Source of the DNA: Armatimonadota bacterium
GTDB taxonomy: Bacteria > Armatimonadota > Fimbriimonadia > Fimbriimonadales > Fimbriimonadaceae
Reading direction: 5' to 3'
Length of the DNA stretch: 64,000 bases
NCBI GenBank assembly: GCA_016223145.1
Contig: JACRPN010000009.1
Location: 124,001 to 188,000 of the forward strand
The position numbers and the translations under genes were made by a program. Below, one piece after another: positions 44,801-52,086 of the stretch. The notes beneath the pieces are model-generated. The model was not told the origin of the DNA, did no database searches, and saw only the letters and a list, made by a program, of their open reading frames with translations. Numbering within the stretch: position 1 is the stretch's first letter; each line of letters starts with the position of its first letter.

Positions 44801-45055
44801 ACGGAAGTCACCCATCTGCAGACCGCCTTTCGCAGGCTATCCGGACGGCGCGCAGACCCGGCCGAGATGGCCTCTTTGCTGCGGCTCTTGGGCGAGCAAA
44901 GAGCCCTGTTTCGAACTGGCGAGCAGTTTGCTGAGAAGCTGCTGAAAGTGGGAGACAGCAAGGCGGACAGGGACCTCGACCCTATCGAAGTGGCGTCGCT
45001 GACAGTGGCTGTTCAGGCGATTTTGAGTTCCGATGCGGTCATTTGGAAGCGATGA
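41879..45055 (+). CDS. PSCyt1-DUF1549-LamG-DUF1553 exported protein
   Basis: The product is 1058 residues. A signal peptide is followed by a planctomycete-type cytochrome domain with CFLCH (51-55). DUF1549 follows, carrying a second CxxCH in CARCHDHKFDP (338-342). Then comes a LamG/concanavalin-like insert (about 440-650), and finally DUF1553 (PSD1), with NRFWQMLFGVGLVETSENFG and MRRPATNTPLQALVLLND. These large proteins are encoded with DUF1501 partners and are thought to work on polysaccharide outside the cytoplasm; the reaction is unknown. A Spy-like gene and DUF1501 follow as an apparent operon. Confidence 0.93.
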   Translation: MSSLGKAIPLLSAVLGGWSLLLQPAIGGQGSSSKQRISFSKDILPILSDKCFLCHGPDPSSRQAGLRLDIAEGAFAERGTGRWAVVPRQPGKSLLIQKINGKDAPMPPPYSGKKLTQAERELLRRWIEEGAAYGRLWSFEPLPTRVKVPTAGARWAKDPLDRFVFGRLQKVGLAPSREAPRWRWLRRATFDLTGLPPTEEEIDAFNTDRRKDAYERAADRMLASPHFGERLAVEWLDAARYSDSYGYQSDLLMPSWPFRDWVVSAFNANKPYDQFLTEQIAGDLLPNATRDEILATAFNRLHRQSNEGGSIAEEFKTEYAVDRVNTFGTAVLGLTVGCARCHDHKFDPLTQKEYYQLYGYFNNIKEYGLLLSTEIVPTPSLLLPTQEQATKLAEARKAVEVAKKRHVLAQWEGAGTGLLQAVKIQSVQVHGVLGRFELDTPGDKYPNLTGGAAAAQPLGQVALVDGHQGKAALLDGDNGVVVRGLPARERWEPFSWSFWVQDPRQKGPVVVLHRTGGTDVGFCGFDLMLEDGFLTARVMRHWPGNAVAVRSEVRVPKGAWAHVGWSWDGSGDASGLKLYLNGRLVATETIVNRLWKKINAYGDLGGSGGDWCFGQRFRDAGFKGGKIDDVVFVGRAVCEPEMSVLAGGDPVEALSGRQLEYAAAIDPGFQSTMAELRKAQEHLANVEEPIREISVMAEANPEIPAYLLARGAYDAPKNEKTRVRRGVPASLPPLGTKGKNDRLALARWATQPNHPLTARVAVNRFWQMLFGVGLVETSENFGTQGAQPSNPELLDYLAREFVDSGWDVKKLLRRIVLSATYRQDSSLLGPEAQRKAKKAKDPQDRFFSRGPSRRLSAEMVRDLALSASGLLTDKLGGPPVNPYQPAGIWQENNTMSPGFVQSKGADLYRRSLYTTWKRTTPAPNMMLFDATSREACTMRRPATNTPLQALVLLNDIQFVEACRVLAERLLKSPGTEVTHLQTAFRRLSGRRADPAEMASLLRLLGEQRALFRTGEQFAEKLLKVGDSKADRDLDPIEVASLTVAVQAILSSDAVIWKR

Positions 45056-45145
45056 TGGGACTAAACTGGCGTGGAACCGCAGGAGCTGCGCGAAACGTAT
45101 CCGCAGACAGACTCCGGAGGGCAGTTCCGGAAGGATGAAACAACG

Positions 45146-45832
45146 ATGAAACTCTCCAAGATTTTCGCCATTGCCGCGCTGATCGCCGCCGCCGTGGCCC
45201 CTGTCAGCGCTCAGGGCTTCCGAATGATGGGCGGCGGCGGAGCAGGCAGCCCCCTGAACATCATGTTCAGCTTCAATTTCCAGGACCGTGAGTTCACCGT
45301 CCGCAGCGACGTCTCGAAGGAACTCAAGCTTACCGACGACCAGAAGAGCAAGCTCTTGGCATGGAATCAAGCGCAGATGGAATCGATGCGCGGCTCATTC
45401 CAGCCCGGCGGACAGCCTCCTAGCCAGGAAGAAATGCAGGCCATGGCCAAGAAGCGAGCCGAAGCCGAAGCCAAGATCACCAAGGAAGTGCTCGACGAAA
45501 CCCAGGCCAAGCGCCTTCGCGAGCTCTGGGTGCAGCGCACCGGCAACGCGATCATCCTGAACGCCGACGTCCAAAAAGAACTGGGAATCACCGACGACCA
45601 GAAGAAGAAGGCCGCCGACCTCCAGAAGAGGCAGGGCGAGGCGAACCAGTCCATCATGCAGAAAGCCCGCGATGGCGAGATCGAGTTCTCCGAGGTTCGC
45701 GACCTGATGGCGAAGAACACCAAGGCGCTGAACGACGAACTCGGCAAGATCCTCACGAAAGAACAGGCCGACAGGCTCAAAGCCATGGGCGGCGCGCCGT
45801 TCAAGTTCGATCCGGACAACTTCGGAGGCTAA
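45146..45832 (+). CDS. Spy/CpxP-like periplasmic protein
   Basis: The product is 228 residues from the ATG at 45146. A signal peptide (MKLSKIFAIAALIAAAVAPV) precedes a helical, charged protein with two copies of an LTxxQ-type motif: VSKELKLTDDQKSKLLAW and VQKELGITDDQKKKAADL. This is the pattern of Spy/CpxP chaperone-like proteins. It is placed between PSCyt1/DUF1553 and DUF1501, and its TAA is immediately followed by the DUF1501 ATG. A role in folding or stabilising the exported pair is a reasonable inference. Confidence 0.75.
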   Translation: MKLSKIFAIAALIAAAVAPVSAQGFRMMGGGGAGSPLNIMFSFNFQDREFTVRSDVSKELKLTDDQKSKLLAWNQAQMESMRGSFQPGGQPPSQEEMQAMAKKRAEAEAKITKEVLDETQAKRLRELWVQRTGNAIILNADVQKELGITDDQKKKAADLQKRQGEANQSIMQKARDGEIEFSEVRDLMAKNTKALNDELGKILTKEQADRLKAMGGAPFKFDPDNFGG

Positions 45833-47353
45833 ATGAGCCGACCCGCTTCGCGCCGTTCTGACGATGTGCTCCTAGGCCTGACGCGCCGGGAGTTCTTCGG
45901 CAGGACGGCGCGGGGCTTTGGAGGCGTCGCCTTGGCGTCGCTCCTTTCGGAAACGGCTGCAGGGAGCCTCGGACCTCGGACCTCGGACCTTGGACCTCAG
46001 AAGGGCTTGGCCGGAGTCGATCATCCCGCCAAAGCCAAGCGCATCATCTATCTCTTTCAAGCGGGCGGGCCCGCCCAGCAAGACCTCTTCGACGACAAGC
46101 CGCTCCTACGCGAGAAACACGGCGAAGCCCTCCCGGACTCCATCAAGCGCAAGCAGCGCCTGACCGCCATGACCAGCAACCAGAGCGTGCTTCCGCTCGC
46201 CGGGTCGCCGTTCAAGTTCGCCCAGCACGGCCAGTCGGGCGCCTGGCTCAGCGAGCTTCTGCCGCAGATTGGCAGTGTGGCTGATGAGTGCTGCTTCATC
46301 CGCTCGATGTTCACCGAGGCGATCAACCACGACCCAGCGATCACCTTTTTCCAGACCGGCAGCCAGATTGCGGGGAGGCCGTCGTTTGGTTCATGGATGT
46401 CCTATGGCTTGGGCTCGATGAACCAGGACTTACCCGCGTTCGTCGTGCTCGCGAGCGTGAACAAGGGCGACCAGCCGCTCTATGCGCGGCTTTGGGGTAG
46501 CGGATTCTTGGATTCCCGGTACGAGGGCGTTCGCTTCCGCTCCGGCGGCGACCCGGTGCTGTATCTTTCCAATCCGGACGGCATCTGCAATTCCGGCCGT
46601 CGGGCCATGCTCGACCGCCTCAGCGAGATCAACAAGCACCAGTTCGAGCGCGAGCTGGACCCGGAAATCGAAAGCCGGATCGCGCAGTATGAGCTCGCCT
46701 ACCGAATGCAGACCAGCGTGCCGGAGGTCACCGACCTGAGCAAGGAGCCGCAGGAGGTGTTCGACCTCTACGGCCCCGACGCGAAGAAGCCTGGGACGTT
46801 CGCCTCGAACTGTCTGCTGGCGCGGCGGCTGGCGCAGAAAGGCGTGCGCTTCATCCAGCTCTATCACCAAGGGTGGGACCACCACGGCGGCCTCAAGGGC
46901 GGCATGGCGGTGCAGTGCCGTGAGACTGACCAGCCGACTGCGGCGCTCATCAAGGATCTCAAGCGGCTGGGGATGCTTGACGACACGCTGATCGTTTGGG
47001 GCGGCGAGTTTGGGCGCACCAGCTACTCCCAAGGGCCCCTTGATCCGAACGCCTTCGGGCGCGACCACCACCCGCGCTGCTTTACGGTCTTTCTGGCGGG
47101 CGGAGGCGTGAAGGCGGGAACGACCTACGGGCGGACCGATGCCTACGGCTACAACATCGCCGACGCCGATGGCAACCCGATCGAGCCCACCAAGGACAAC
47201 TTCACCGAGGGCGCGGTGCACGTCCACGACCTGCACGCCACGCTGCTATGGCTGATGGGCGTGGACCACAAGAAGCTGTCTTTCCCCTATCAGGGACGGG
47301 ATTTCCGGCTCACCGACGTGCACGGGCACGTGGTGGAAGCCTTGTTGGCATAG
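45833..47353 (+). CDS. Tat-exported DUF1501 protein
   Basis: The product is 506 residues, starting directly after the Spy-like stop. A twin-arginine signal has Arg18-Arg19 in LTRREFFGRTARGFGG. The mature part has DUF1501 signatures: FQAGGPAQQDLFDDKP, CCFIRSMFTEAINHDPA, GWDHHGG and VWGGEFGRTSY, a fold related to alkaline phosphatase/sulfatase. Residues 45-57 (SLGPRTSDLGPQK) come from an in-frame heptamer repeat between the signal and mature domain. DUF1501 is the usual partner of DUF1553 proteins; activity is unproven. Confidence 0.92.
   Translation: MSRPASRRSDDVLLGLTRREFFGRTARGFGGVALASLLSETAAGSLGPRTSDLGPQKGLAGVDHPAKAKRIIYLFQAGGPAQQDLFDDKPLLREKHGEALPDSIKRKQRLTAMTSNQSVLPLAGSPFKFAQHGQSGAWLSELLPQIGSVADECCFIRSMFTEAINHDPAITFFQTGSQIAGRPSFGSWMSYGLGSMNQDLPAFVVLASVNKGDQPLYARLWGSGFLDSRYEGVRFRSGGDPVLYLSNPDGICNSGRRAMLDRLSEINKHQFERELDPEIESRIAQYELAYRMQTSVPEVTDLSKEPQEVFDLYGPDAKKPGTFASNCLLARRLAQKGVRFIQLYHQGWDHHGGLKGGMAVQCRETDQPTAALIKDLKRLGMLDDTLIVWGGEFGRTSYSQGPLDPNAFGRDHHPRCFTVFLAGGGVKAGTTYGRTDAYGYNIADADGNPIEPTKDNFTEGAVHVHDLHATLLWLMGVDHKKLSFPYQGRDFRLTDVHGHVVEALLA
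45969..45996. repeat. heptamer repeat (TCGGACC) in the DUF1501 leader
   Basis: Four units are present: TCGGACC three times and TTGGACC. It is read in frame at the junction of the Tat signal and the mature domain. Confidence 0.85.
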
Positions 47354-47358
47354 AGCCA

Positions 47359-47388
47359 CATATGTACACATGAGCATGTGTACATATG
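47359..47388. promoter_or_regulatory. 14-bp-arm palindrome, probable VapB operator
   Basis: CATATGTACACATG and CATGTGTACATATG are perfectly inverted with an AG spacer. It lies 24 nt upstream of the antitoxin ATG and overlaps the likely promoter zone; a TATCTT box follows at 47400-47405. This is the expected site for autorepression by a ribbon-helix-helix antitoxin. Confidence 0.75.
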
Positions 47389-47411
47389 CGTATGTGTGGT
47401 ATCTTACTATC

Positions 47412-47678
47412 ATGCGCAACATGACGATCGCGTTGGACGATCCCACCTTCGAAGCGATGCAGCGCTACGCGAAGGCACGTGGCATTTCCATGAATGCGTT
47501 GATCAGAGAGTCGGTTCGAAGAACCATCGAGGCCTCGGATGTCACCGGACTAGAAGAGACATTTCGCTTGGCCAAGGAACTCAAGAGCAAGTCAAGTGGA
47601 AAACGCTGGACCCGTGAGGAGATCTACTCGGGACGGAGGTTCGATTGGCCAAGGTCTTCTTCGACACGAACATCCTGA
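47412..47678 (+). CDS. VapB-like ribbon-helix-helix antitoxin
   Basis: The product is 88 residues from the ATG at 47412. MRNMTIALDDPTFEAMQRYA followed by ARGISMNALIRESVRRTIEA is a ribbon-helix-helix DNA-binding domain; the remaining tail would wrap the toxin. TATCTT 6 nt before the ATG implies leaderless expression. The last 34 nt overlap the toxin reading frame. A strong palindrome upstream is the probable operator. Confidence 0.85.
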   Translation: MRNMTIALDDPTFEAMQRYAKARGISMNALIRESVRRTIEASDVTGLEETFRLAKELKSKSSGKRWTREEIYSGRRFDWPRSSSTRTS

Positions 47679-48070
47679 TTTACTCTTGCGACGAGCGAGA
47701 TCTGGGCAGACAGGTTGTTGCTCAAGAGCTTCTGATCAAACACGGCAGAGAGGGAAACGGGGTGATCTCGTCTCAAACGCTGTTCGAGTTCTTCGACGTT
47801 TCTATTCGCAAGCTAAAAGTCCATCCAGTCGACGCCAAACGGATGGCACAAGGCTTCCTCCACTTCGAGATGGTTGAGCCCAGTGCCGAAGTGATCATGG
47901 GGGCCATGGACTTAGTCGCCCTAGACAGCATTTCAACGTGGGACGCCCTGATTCTGAGTTCGGCCATCGCCGGCAAGTGCAAGACCGTGTACTCGGAAGA
48001 CATGCAGCACGGCCGGAAGCTGCGTGGATTGACGATTATCAACCCGTTCAAAGACCAGGCGACTACCTGA
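47645..48070 (+). CDS. VapC-like PIN-domain toxin
   Basis: The product is 141 residues with a TTG start inside the antitoxin gene. PIN nuclease acidic residues are visible in VFFDTNILIYSCDE (Asp7), QTLFEFFDV (Glu), STWDALILSSA (Asp) and YSEDMQHGRKL (Asp). VapC toxins are Mg-dependent RNases, often cutting tRNA or rRNA. Its 3' end overlaps the DUF1080 3' end on the other strand by 8 bp. Confidence 0.88.
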   Translation: MAKVFFDTNILIYSCDERDLGRQVVAQELLIKHGREGNGVISSQTLFEFFDVSIRKLKVHPVDAKRMAQGFLHFEMVEPSAEVIMGAMDLVALDSISTWDALILSSAIAGKCKTVYSEDMQHGRKLRGLTIINPFKDQATT

Positions 48071-49004
48071 TCTCCATCAACTCGATCTTCCTGAACTCGC
48101 ACGGGTGGCTCTCGGATTGCAGAGAGATCCAGCCTTCAGAAAGCATATTCTCGCCTTTGGCCGCTTCGATCAGGACCTTGCCGTCGGCGTCGTTGGGATC
48201 GAGCTGCGGGGCGTCGTATTCCATCACGGGTTTGCCGTTGATGCGGTGGATGATATGCGTGACAGACTGGAGATTCTGCCCCACGAGCGTCGACGTCGTT
48301 CGGACCTCAAACTCCGCCGTCACCCACTGATCGCCGTGAAAGGTCGGGGAGGTGGAGTTGGTGCAGTGCTGCGTCCAGAACTTGCCGCCGAGCACGATGT
48401 TGGTCCCGGGAGTGCAGACATTGCCCGTGGGCCGCTCGCCTTTGCCATCGCCGCCGAGGAGCTGGGCCTCGATGGAGACGGGGAAATCCTGGTCTTTCCT
48501 GATCGTTTTCGGGTCCTGGCAGATCAGCATCGCGCCGGAGTTCCTAAACGCCCAGCCGGGACCGTCGGCGATCTGGTCTCCGGTAAAGCGGTATTCGAAC
48601 CTTAGGATGTAGCTCTTCAGCTTCGCCTTGTAGAAGATGTGCCCGAACCGCCCCTCGAACTTGCCGCCGTAGCCGTCGTAATTGACCTGCATCGCGCCGT
48701 CCACCACCCGGAACGTATTGGCGAAGTTGTCGCCAAGCGCGTAGCCCCTGATTTTCGGCGTCTAGCCATCCAGATTTTTGCCGTTGAAGATGGAAGTCCA
48801 CTTGCCCTGGGGGCGAGAGGCGAGGGGCGAAGGGCGAGGAGGGACCGGAGTTAGGAGAGCCAATCCGCCGCACGAGCAGGTGGGCGTTCCTTCCGGCGGG
48901 CAGGATTCGGGTCCACTGACTGCCTTGCGCGCCACGGGAATCGCCAGTGCGATAGCCGCAACCGCAAACAGCGGCGCATTCGATCCGAATAAGGGCGGCT
49001 TCAT
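48063..49004 (-). pseudogene. DUF1080 (3-keto-disaccharide hydrolase-like) gene interrupted by one TAG
   Basis: One reading frame runs from an ATG at 49004 to a stop at 48063 (314 codons) and is broken only by TAG at 48762-48764. Before it comes a signal peptide (PLFAVAAIALAIPVARKAV) and WTSIFNGKNLDG; after it comes TPKIRGYALGDNFANTFRVV. DUF1080 proteins normally read NGKNLDGW here, so TGG has probably become TAG. The C-terminal part is intact (FGHIFYKAKLKSYILRFEYR to KIELMEIR). It is a fresh pseudogene, a sequencing error or a readthrough case. Residues after the signal contain a GGGCGAR repeat. Confidence 0.85.
48811..48838. repeat. heptamer repeat (GGGCGAR) in the DUF1080 leader
   Basis: Four units are present: GGGCGAG, AGGCGAG, GGGCGAA and GGGCGAG. 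It is the reverse-complement family of TTCGCCC at 40920. Confidence 0.82.
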
Positions 49005-49070
49005 GGTGTTACGCTATTCTACGTTGAATGAGGGGCGTTGGAGGTGAGGGAGGATTCAGATGGGTGACCA

Positions 49071-49121
49071 CCTCTCCCCTCGTGGGAGAGGTCGGTGAGC
49101 GTAGCGAACCGGGTGAGGGGG
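49071..49121 (+). repeat. palindromic interspersed element, copy 4
   Basis: CCTCTCCCCTCGTGGGAGAGG is followed by TCGGTGAGCGTAGCGAACC and GGGTGAGGGGGC. It is intergenic. A further inverted stretch (49185-49224, CCTCCCCCTATCCCGAT / ATCGGGACAAGGGGAGG) follows before the DUF6159 stop. Confidence 0.8.
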
Positions 49122-49230
49122 CGAATCCGGGATGCGCGATCCGGAACCTCCACCCCCTAACCCTCCCGTAAGGCGCGGGATCTTCGACCTCCCCCTATCC
49201 CGATGATCGGGACAAGGGGAGGGGGAATCC

Positions 49231-50091
49231 TCAATGGCCAAACCGCCCGATTCGATCTCGGAACTGCGGTTTGGATCGGAACGCCGCAGAGAAATCCGTC
49301 TGTTCGAAGCCCGAGGGCGTATCCCCGGTCGAGGCGTACACATACAGCGCCGTCTGATAGATCCCCTGCATCGCAGTTCCGACCACCATCAAACCGATCC
49401 ACCATAGGCCCATCAGAATTGCGACCGGCACAATCAGCACCGACATACCCGTGAAGGCGACCAGCACCATGAACGGTATCGGAGCGAAGAAGAGCACCAG
49501 CATCGCCAGCCCCATGCCACCCGCGCCGATCAGGCGTTCACCCCACGTCTTTTTGAACATGCCGGCCGACTCGCCGATGGCCGCCACGGGTGAGCCCTTC
49601 TCGATGACCACGATCGGAATCACGAAGTAGGTCACGATGCTCCAGGCGATTCCGAACACCGCCTCGACGATGCGTCCGACCACGCCGAGGTTTTCGCCGA
49701 TGATCTTGAGAATGACCCCAACAGTCGCGGCGATGGCGGTCCAGCCCAGAATCGCTGGCATTCGCTTGATAGCCGCGTGCATCCCATCTCCCATCGTCGG
49801 GTTGCCTCCCATCAGGCTCTGATGGGCGCAGGCCACCAGCCCCGAGTTGAAGAAGATCACGATGAAGTAGGTCACGAAGTAGAAGGCAAACGCAAGCGGG
49901 ATCTCCACCGACGGGCGAACCTGCTCGACGTCCTTGAACCCGACCAGCAGCCAATAGGGCACGATGAACGCCGCACTGGCGAGGATCGTGAACAGTGCCG
50001 AAATGACGGGGAAAGCCATAAGGCTTGGCGTCTTGCGAAGAACGGCCCAACTTTCCTTCATCAGGACCCAACTGCGCGTGAACCTATCCAT
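49231..50091 (-). CDS. DUF6159-like multi-pass membrane protein
   Basis: The product is 286 residues from the ATG at 50091, six nt after TATACT. MDRFTRSWVLMKESWAVLRK opens the protein, followed by at least five hydrophobic helices (FPVISALFTILASAAFIVPY, FAFYFVTYFIVIFFNSGLVA, ILGWTAIAATVGVILKIIGE and others). The layout of long coupled helices around a GDGMHAAIKRM loop resembles DUF6159 proteins. Function is unknown. The extended frame upstream is not used. Confidence 0.75.
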   Translation of the reverse strand: MDRFTRSWVLMKESWAVLRKTPSLMAFPVISALFTILASAAFIVPYWLLVGFKDVEQVRPSVEIPLAFAFYFVTYFIVIFFNSGLVACAHQSLMGGNPTMGDGMHAAIKRMPAILGWTAIAATVGVILKIIGENLGVVGRIVEAVFGIAWSIVTYFVIPIVVIEKGSPVAAIGESAGMFKKTWGERLIGAGGMGLAMLVLFFAPIPFMVLVAFTGMSVLIVPVAILMGLWWIGLMVVGTAMQGIYQTALYVYASTGDTPSGFEQTDFSAAFRSKPQFRDRIGRFGH

Positions 50092-50180
50092 GCGTTCAGT
50101 ATAGGGCATCCGATTGGGACAGTGGCTCGTTTGGGACCAAATGCCGACGACGATCCGTGTCGGCGGGTCGGGACCGGCAG

Positions 50181-51755
50181 CTAGGGCCTGCGCGGCGGCT
50201 GTCCCGTCACGGCGCGCCAGACGGCCCTCACCAGAACGATCGGCAGCAACAGGAGCAGGCCGAGCAGGAGAGCCGTGCCGCCAAGGCATGAAAGGCCCTT
50301 TCCGAGTCGGGCAACCGGCGCGAACTCGGGCCGTGTGAGCCGCTTGACGCGAGCCAGCGCTTCCATGGGGTTCGCCGAGGCTATGCGGCCGGCGTCGAGA
50401 AGCTCCACCGTCTGGTCCTCAGGAAACCGTGCTTTCAGCTTCGATACGAGGGCGACGTGCTCGTCCTTTCGCTCGATTTGGTCCAATGCCACGGCGATCA
50501 AAGCTCCATCGGCGGGTGTCTGCCACCCGCTCGAAACGGCTTCCGAGACAAAGCCGTCCAGCTCCTGGTGTTGCACTTTCCAGGCGGCGATGAGTCGGAT
50601 CGCATGGAAGCAACCTTTGGGGTGATGTTTGAGAAGGGCCTCGTTCGCGATCTCCAGGGCTTTCTCAGGGTGCCCCTCTTCGATCTCGAGCTCGGCGCAG
50701 AACTCGAACCACTCAGCGGACTTCTGTCCCTCACCTTCCATTTCGGCGAGAATCGCTCGGACCTCGGCCCAGTTCTTCTGGTTCTTTGCAACCTGAAGAA
50801 GCACCGAATACGCGACGCCAAAGAAGAGCCGGGCTTCAGGCTCAGCGAGGACTTGGCGCGCCGACTGGGAGGCATCGCGCCAACGCCGCCTCTTCATACT
50901 CTCGATGGCCCGATCGACCAGGGGACGGAAGCGCAGGAGCTTGTCGCATTGTTTCACCCTCTCCTCACACCGTCTCGCCTCCATCAGGTCGCCCCTTTCG
51001 ATGGCGATCGCTTTGAGCACGCTCCAGGCTTCTGTCCGATTCGGGTTAATGTCCAGCGCGTTTTGCGCCGAGATCTTGGCTTCATCGAACTTGCCCAGCG
51101 CCCTTTGAGACTGCGCCAGAAGGGACCATGCGGAAGAGGATTCCGGGCCCGCGGCGACGGCGAAGCGGCCGTGCTCTTCGGCCAGGACGAAATCGCGGGC
51201 TTTCTGCGCAAATCGGCCCTTGACGCACCAAACGTCACTGTGCTCGGGAAAACGCTCTGCGGCCTCCTCCAGCGTTTCATTGGCGCTCGGGGAACCCATC
51301 GCCAACTGCGTGTAGGCCAGCGCGGTCCAGTGCGCGACGCGCTCCGGGGCTTCTGCTCGAGCCCGGATCAGGAGGGTCTCTGCCTCCTCGAACTGGCCCT
51401 TGACCGTCAAGATGCCAGCCCGGGCAGCCAGGATGTCGGGCGCCTCGGCGATTGCCGCTGGGACCTCGTCGAGAAGGCTTGCTGCTCCGTCGATATCGCC
51501 CAGCATGGCCCTTGCCATCGATTTCCAGAACCATGAGCGTGCCCTGAGCGGGTCAAGTTGTGTTGCTTTGTCGGCGTGCAGGATCGTGTCTTCGTATTGT
51601 CCGGCGTCGATGTCGCCTTGCGCAAAGAACTCCCAGGCCTCGGCCGATTCGGGGTGGGCTTCGGCGAAGCGTCCCCTTTCCTTGAGCGGAAAGCGTGAGC
51701 CGCTCAGGTCGCGCCAGCTTTGCGCATCGACGACAGGCGTCGTCTCTTCAGGCAT
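50181..51755 (-). CDS. tetratricopeptide repeat protein with C-terminal membrane anchor
   Basis: The product is 524 residues from the ATG at 51755 (MPEETTPVVDAQSW), 8 nt after TACACT. Many TPR-like helical pairs are visible, for example AWEFFAQGDIDAGQYEDTIL, ARSWFWKSMARAMLGDIDGA and ALGKFDEAKISAQNALDINP. One membrane helix lies near the C-terminus (LGGTALLLGLLLLLPIVLV), so it is probably tail-anchored with the TPR array in the cytoplasm. It would bind a partner protein; none is indicated. Confidence 0.82.
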   Translation of the reverse strand: MPEETTPVVDAQSWRDLSGSRFPLKERGRFAEAHPESAEAWEFFAQGDIDAGQYEDTILHADKATQLDPLRARSWFWKSMARAMLGDIDGAASLLDEVPAAIAEAPDILAARAGILTVKGQFEEAETLLIRARAEAPERVAHWTALAYTQLAMGSPSANETLEEAAERFPEHSDVWCVKGRFAQKARDFVLAEEHGRFAVAAGPESSSAWSLLAQSQRALGKFDEAKISAQNALDINPNRTEAWSVLKAIAIERGDLMEARRCEERVKQCDKLLRFRPLVDRAIESMKRRRWRDASQSARQVLAEPEARLFFGVAYSVLLQVAKNQKNWAEVRAILAEMEGEGQKSAEWFEFCAELEIEEGHPEKALEIANEALLKHHPKGCFHAIRLIAAWKVQHQELDGFVSEAVSSGWQTPADGALIAVALDQIERKDEHVALVSKLKARFPEDQTVELLDAGRIASANPMEALARVKRLTRPEFAPVARLGKGLSCLGGTALLLGLLLLLPIVLVRAVWRAVTGQPPRRP

Positions 51756-51783
51756 GTGATTCCAGTGTAGTCCATATCCCATC

Positions 51784-51810
51784 GCCGGCACGGTACCGGC
51801 GGCTACGGTT
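51784..51810. repeat. 27-bp repeat, copy upstream of the TPR gene
   Basis: GCCGGCACGGTACCGGCGGC plus TACGGTT differs in one base from 53352-53378. Both copies lie 18-28 nt upstream of a minus-strand start codon. Confidence 0.8.
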
Positions 51811-51817
51811 GGGAAGC

Positions 51818-51890
51818 AGGGACGAAGGGACGGGGGGTGAGGGGATGGAGGGATGAAGCGATGAAGAGATAAGGAGTTGAAGTGATTGAG
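51818..51890. repeat. degenerate octamer tandem repeat (about nine units)
   Basis: The units include GACGAAGG, GACGGGGG, GTGAGGGG, ATGGAGGG, ATGAAGCG, ATGAAGAG and TTGAAGTG. Confidence 0.8.
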
Positions 51891-51914
51891 AGCAATGGTC
51901 CAAGTGGGCTGAGG

Positions 51915-52016
51915 ACAAGGAAGCTCTCGGACCCGTGGGGCAGACTCTCAGTCTGCCTTCTCCGCACAAGGAAGTCCTCGGACCCGTGGGGCAGACTCTC
52001 AGTCTGCCTTGGCTGC
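51915..52016. repeat. 51-bp tandem duplication, each unit with the 19-bp palindrome
   Basis: Two units, 51915-51965 and 51966-52016, share ACAAGGAAG, CTCGGACCCGTG and the perfect palindrome GGCAGACTCTCAGTCTGCC (51939-51957 and 51990-52008). Confidence 0.87.
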
Positions 52017-52045
52017 TTGGGCTCACCGACAAGGGGGCAAAGCTG

Positions 52046-52086
52046 CCACGATTCACGAATCACGGATCACGGATCACGGTCCACGA
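52046..52086. repeat. heptamer repeat at the serpin 3' end
   Basis: The units are CACGATT, CACGAAT, CACGGAT, CACGGAT, CACGGTC and CACGATC. The serpin stop codon (52074-52076) lies inside it, so the repeat supplies the last residues of the protein. Confidence 0.82.

Larger units (their letters stand above)
51756..52073. other. 318-bp repeat-rich intergenic region
   Basis: No gene is seen. From right to left on the minus strand it holds the start of a heptamer repeat, two 51-bp tandem units with palindromes, an octamer repeat (51818-51890), a 27-bp repeat (51784-51810) shared with the serpin upstream region, and the TPR gene promoter. Confidence 0.75.
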
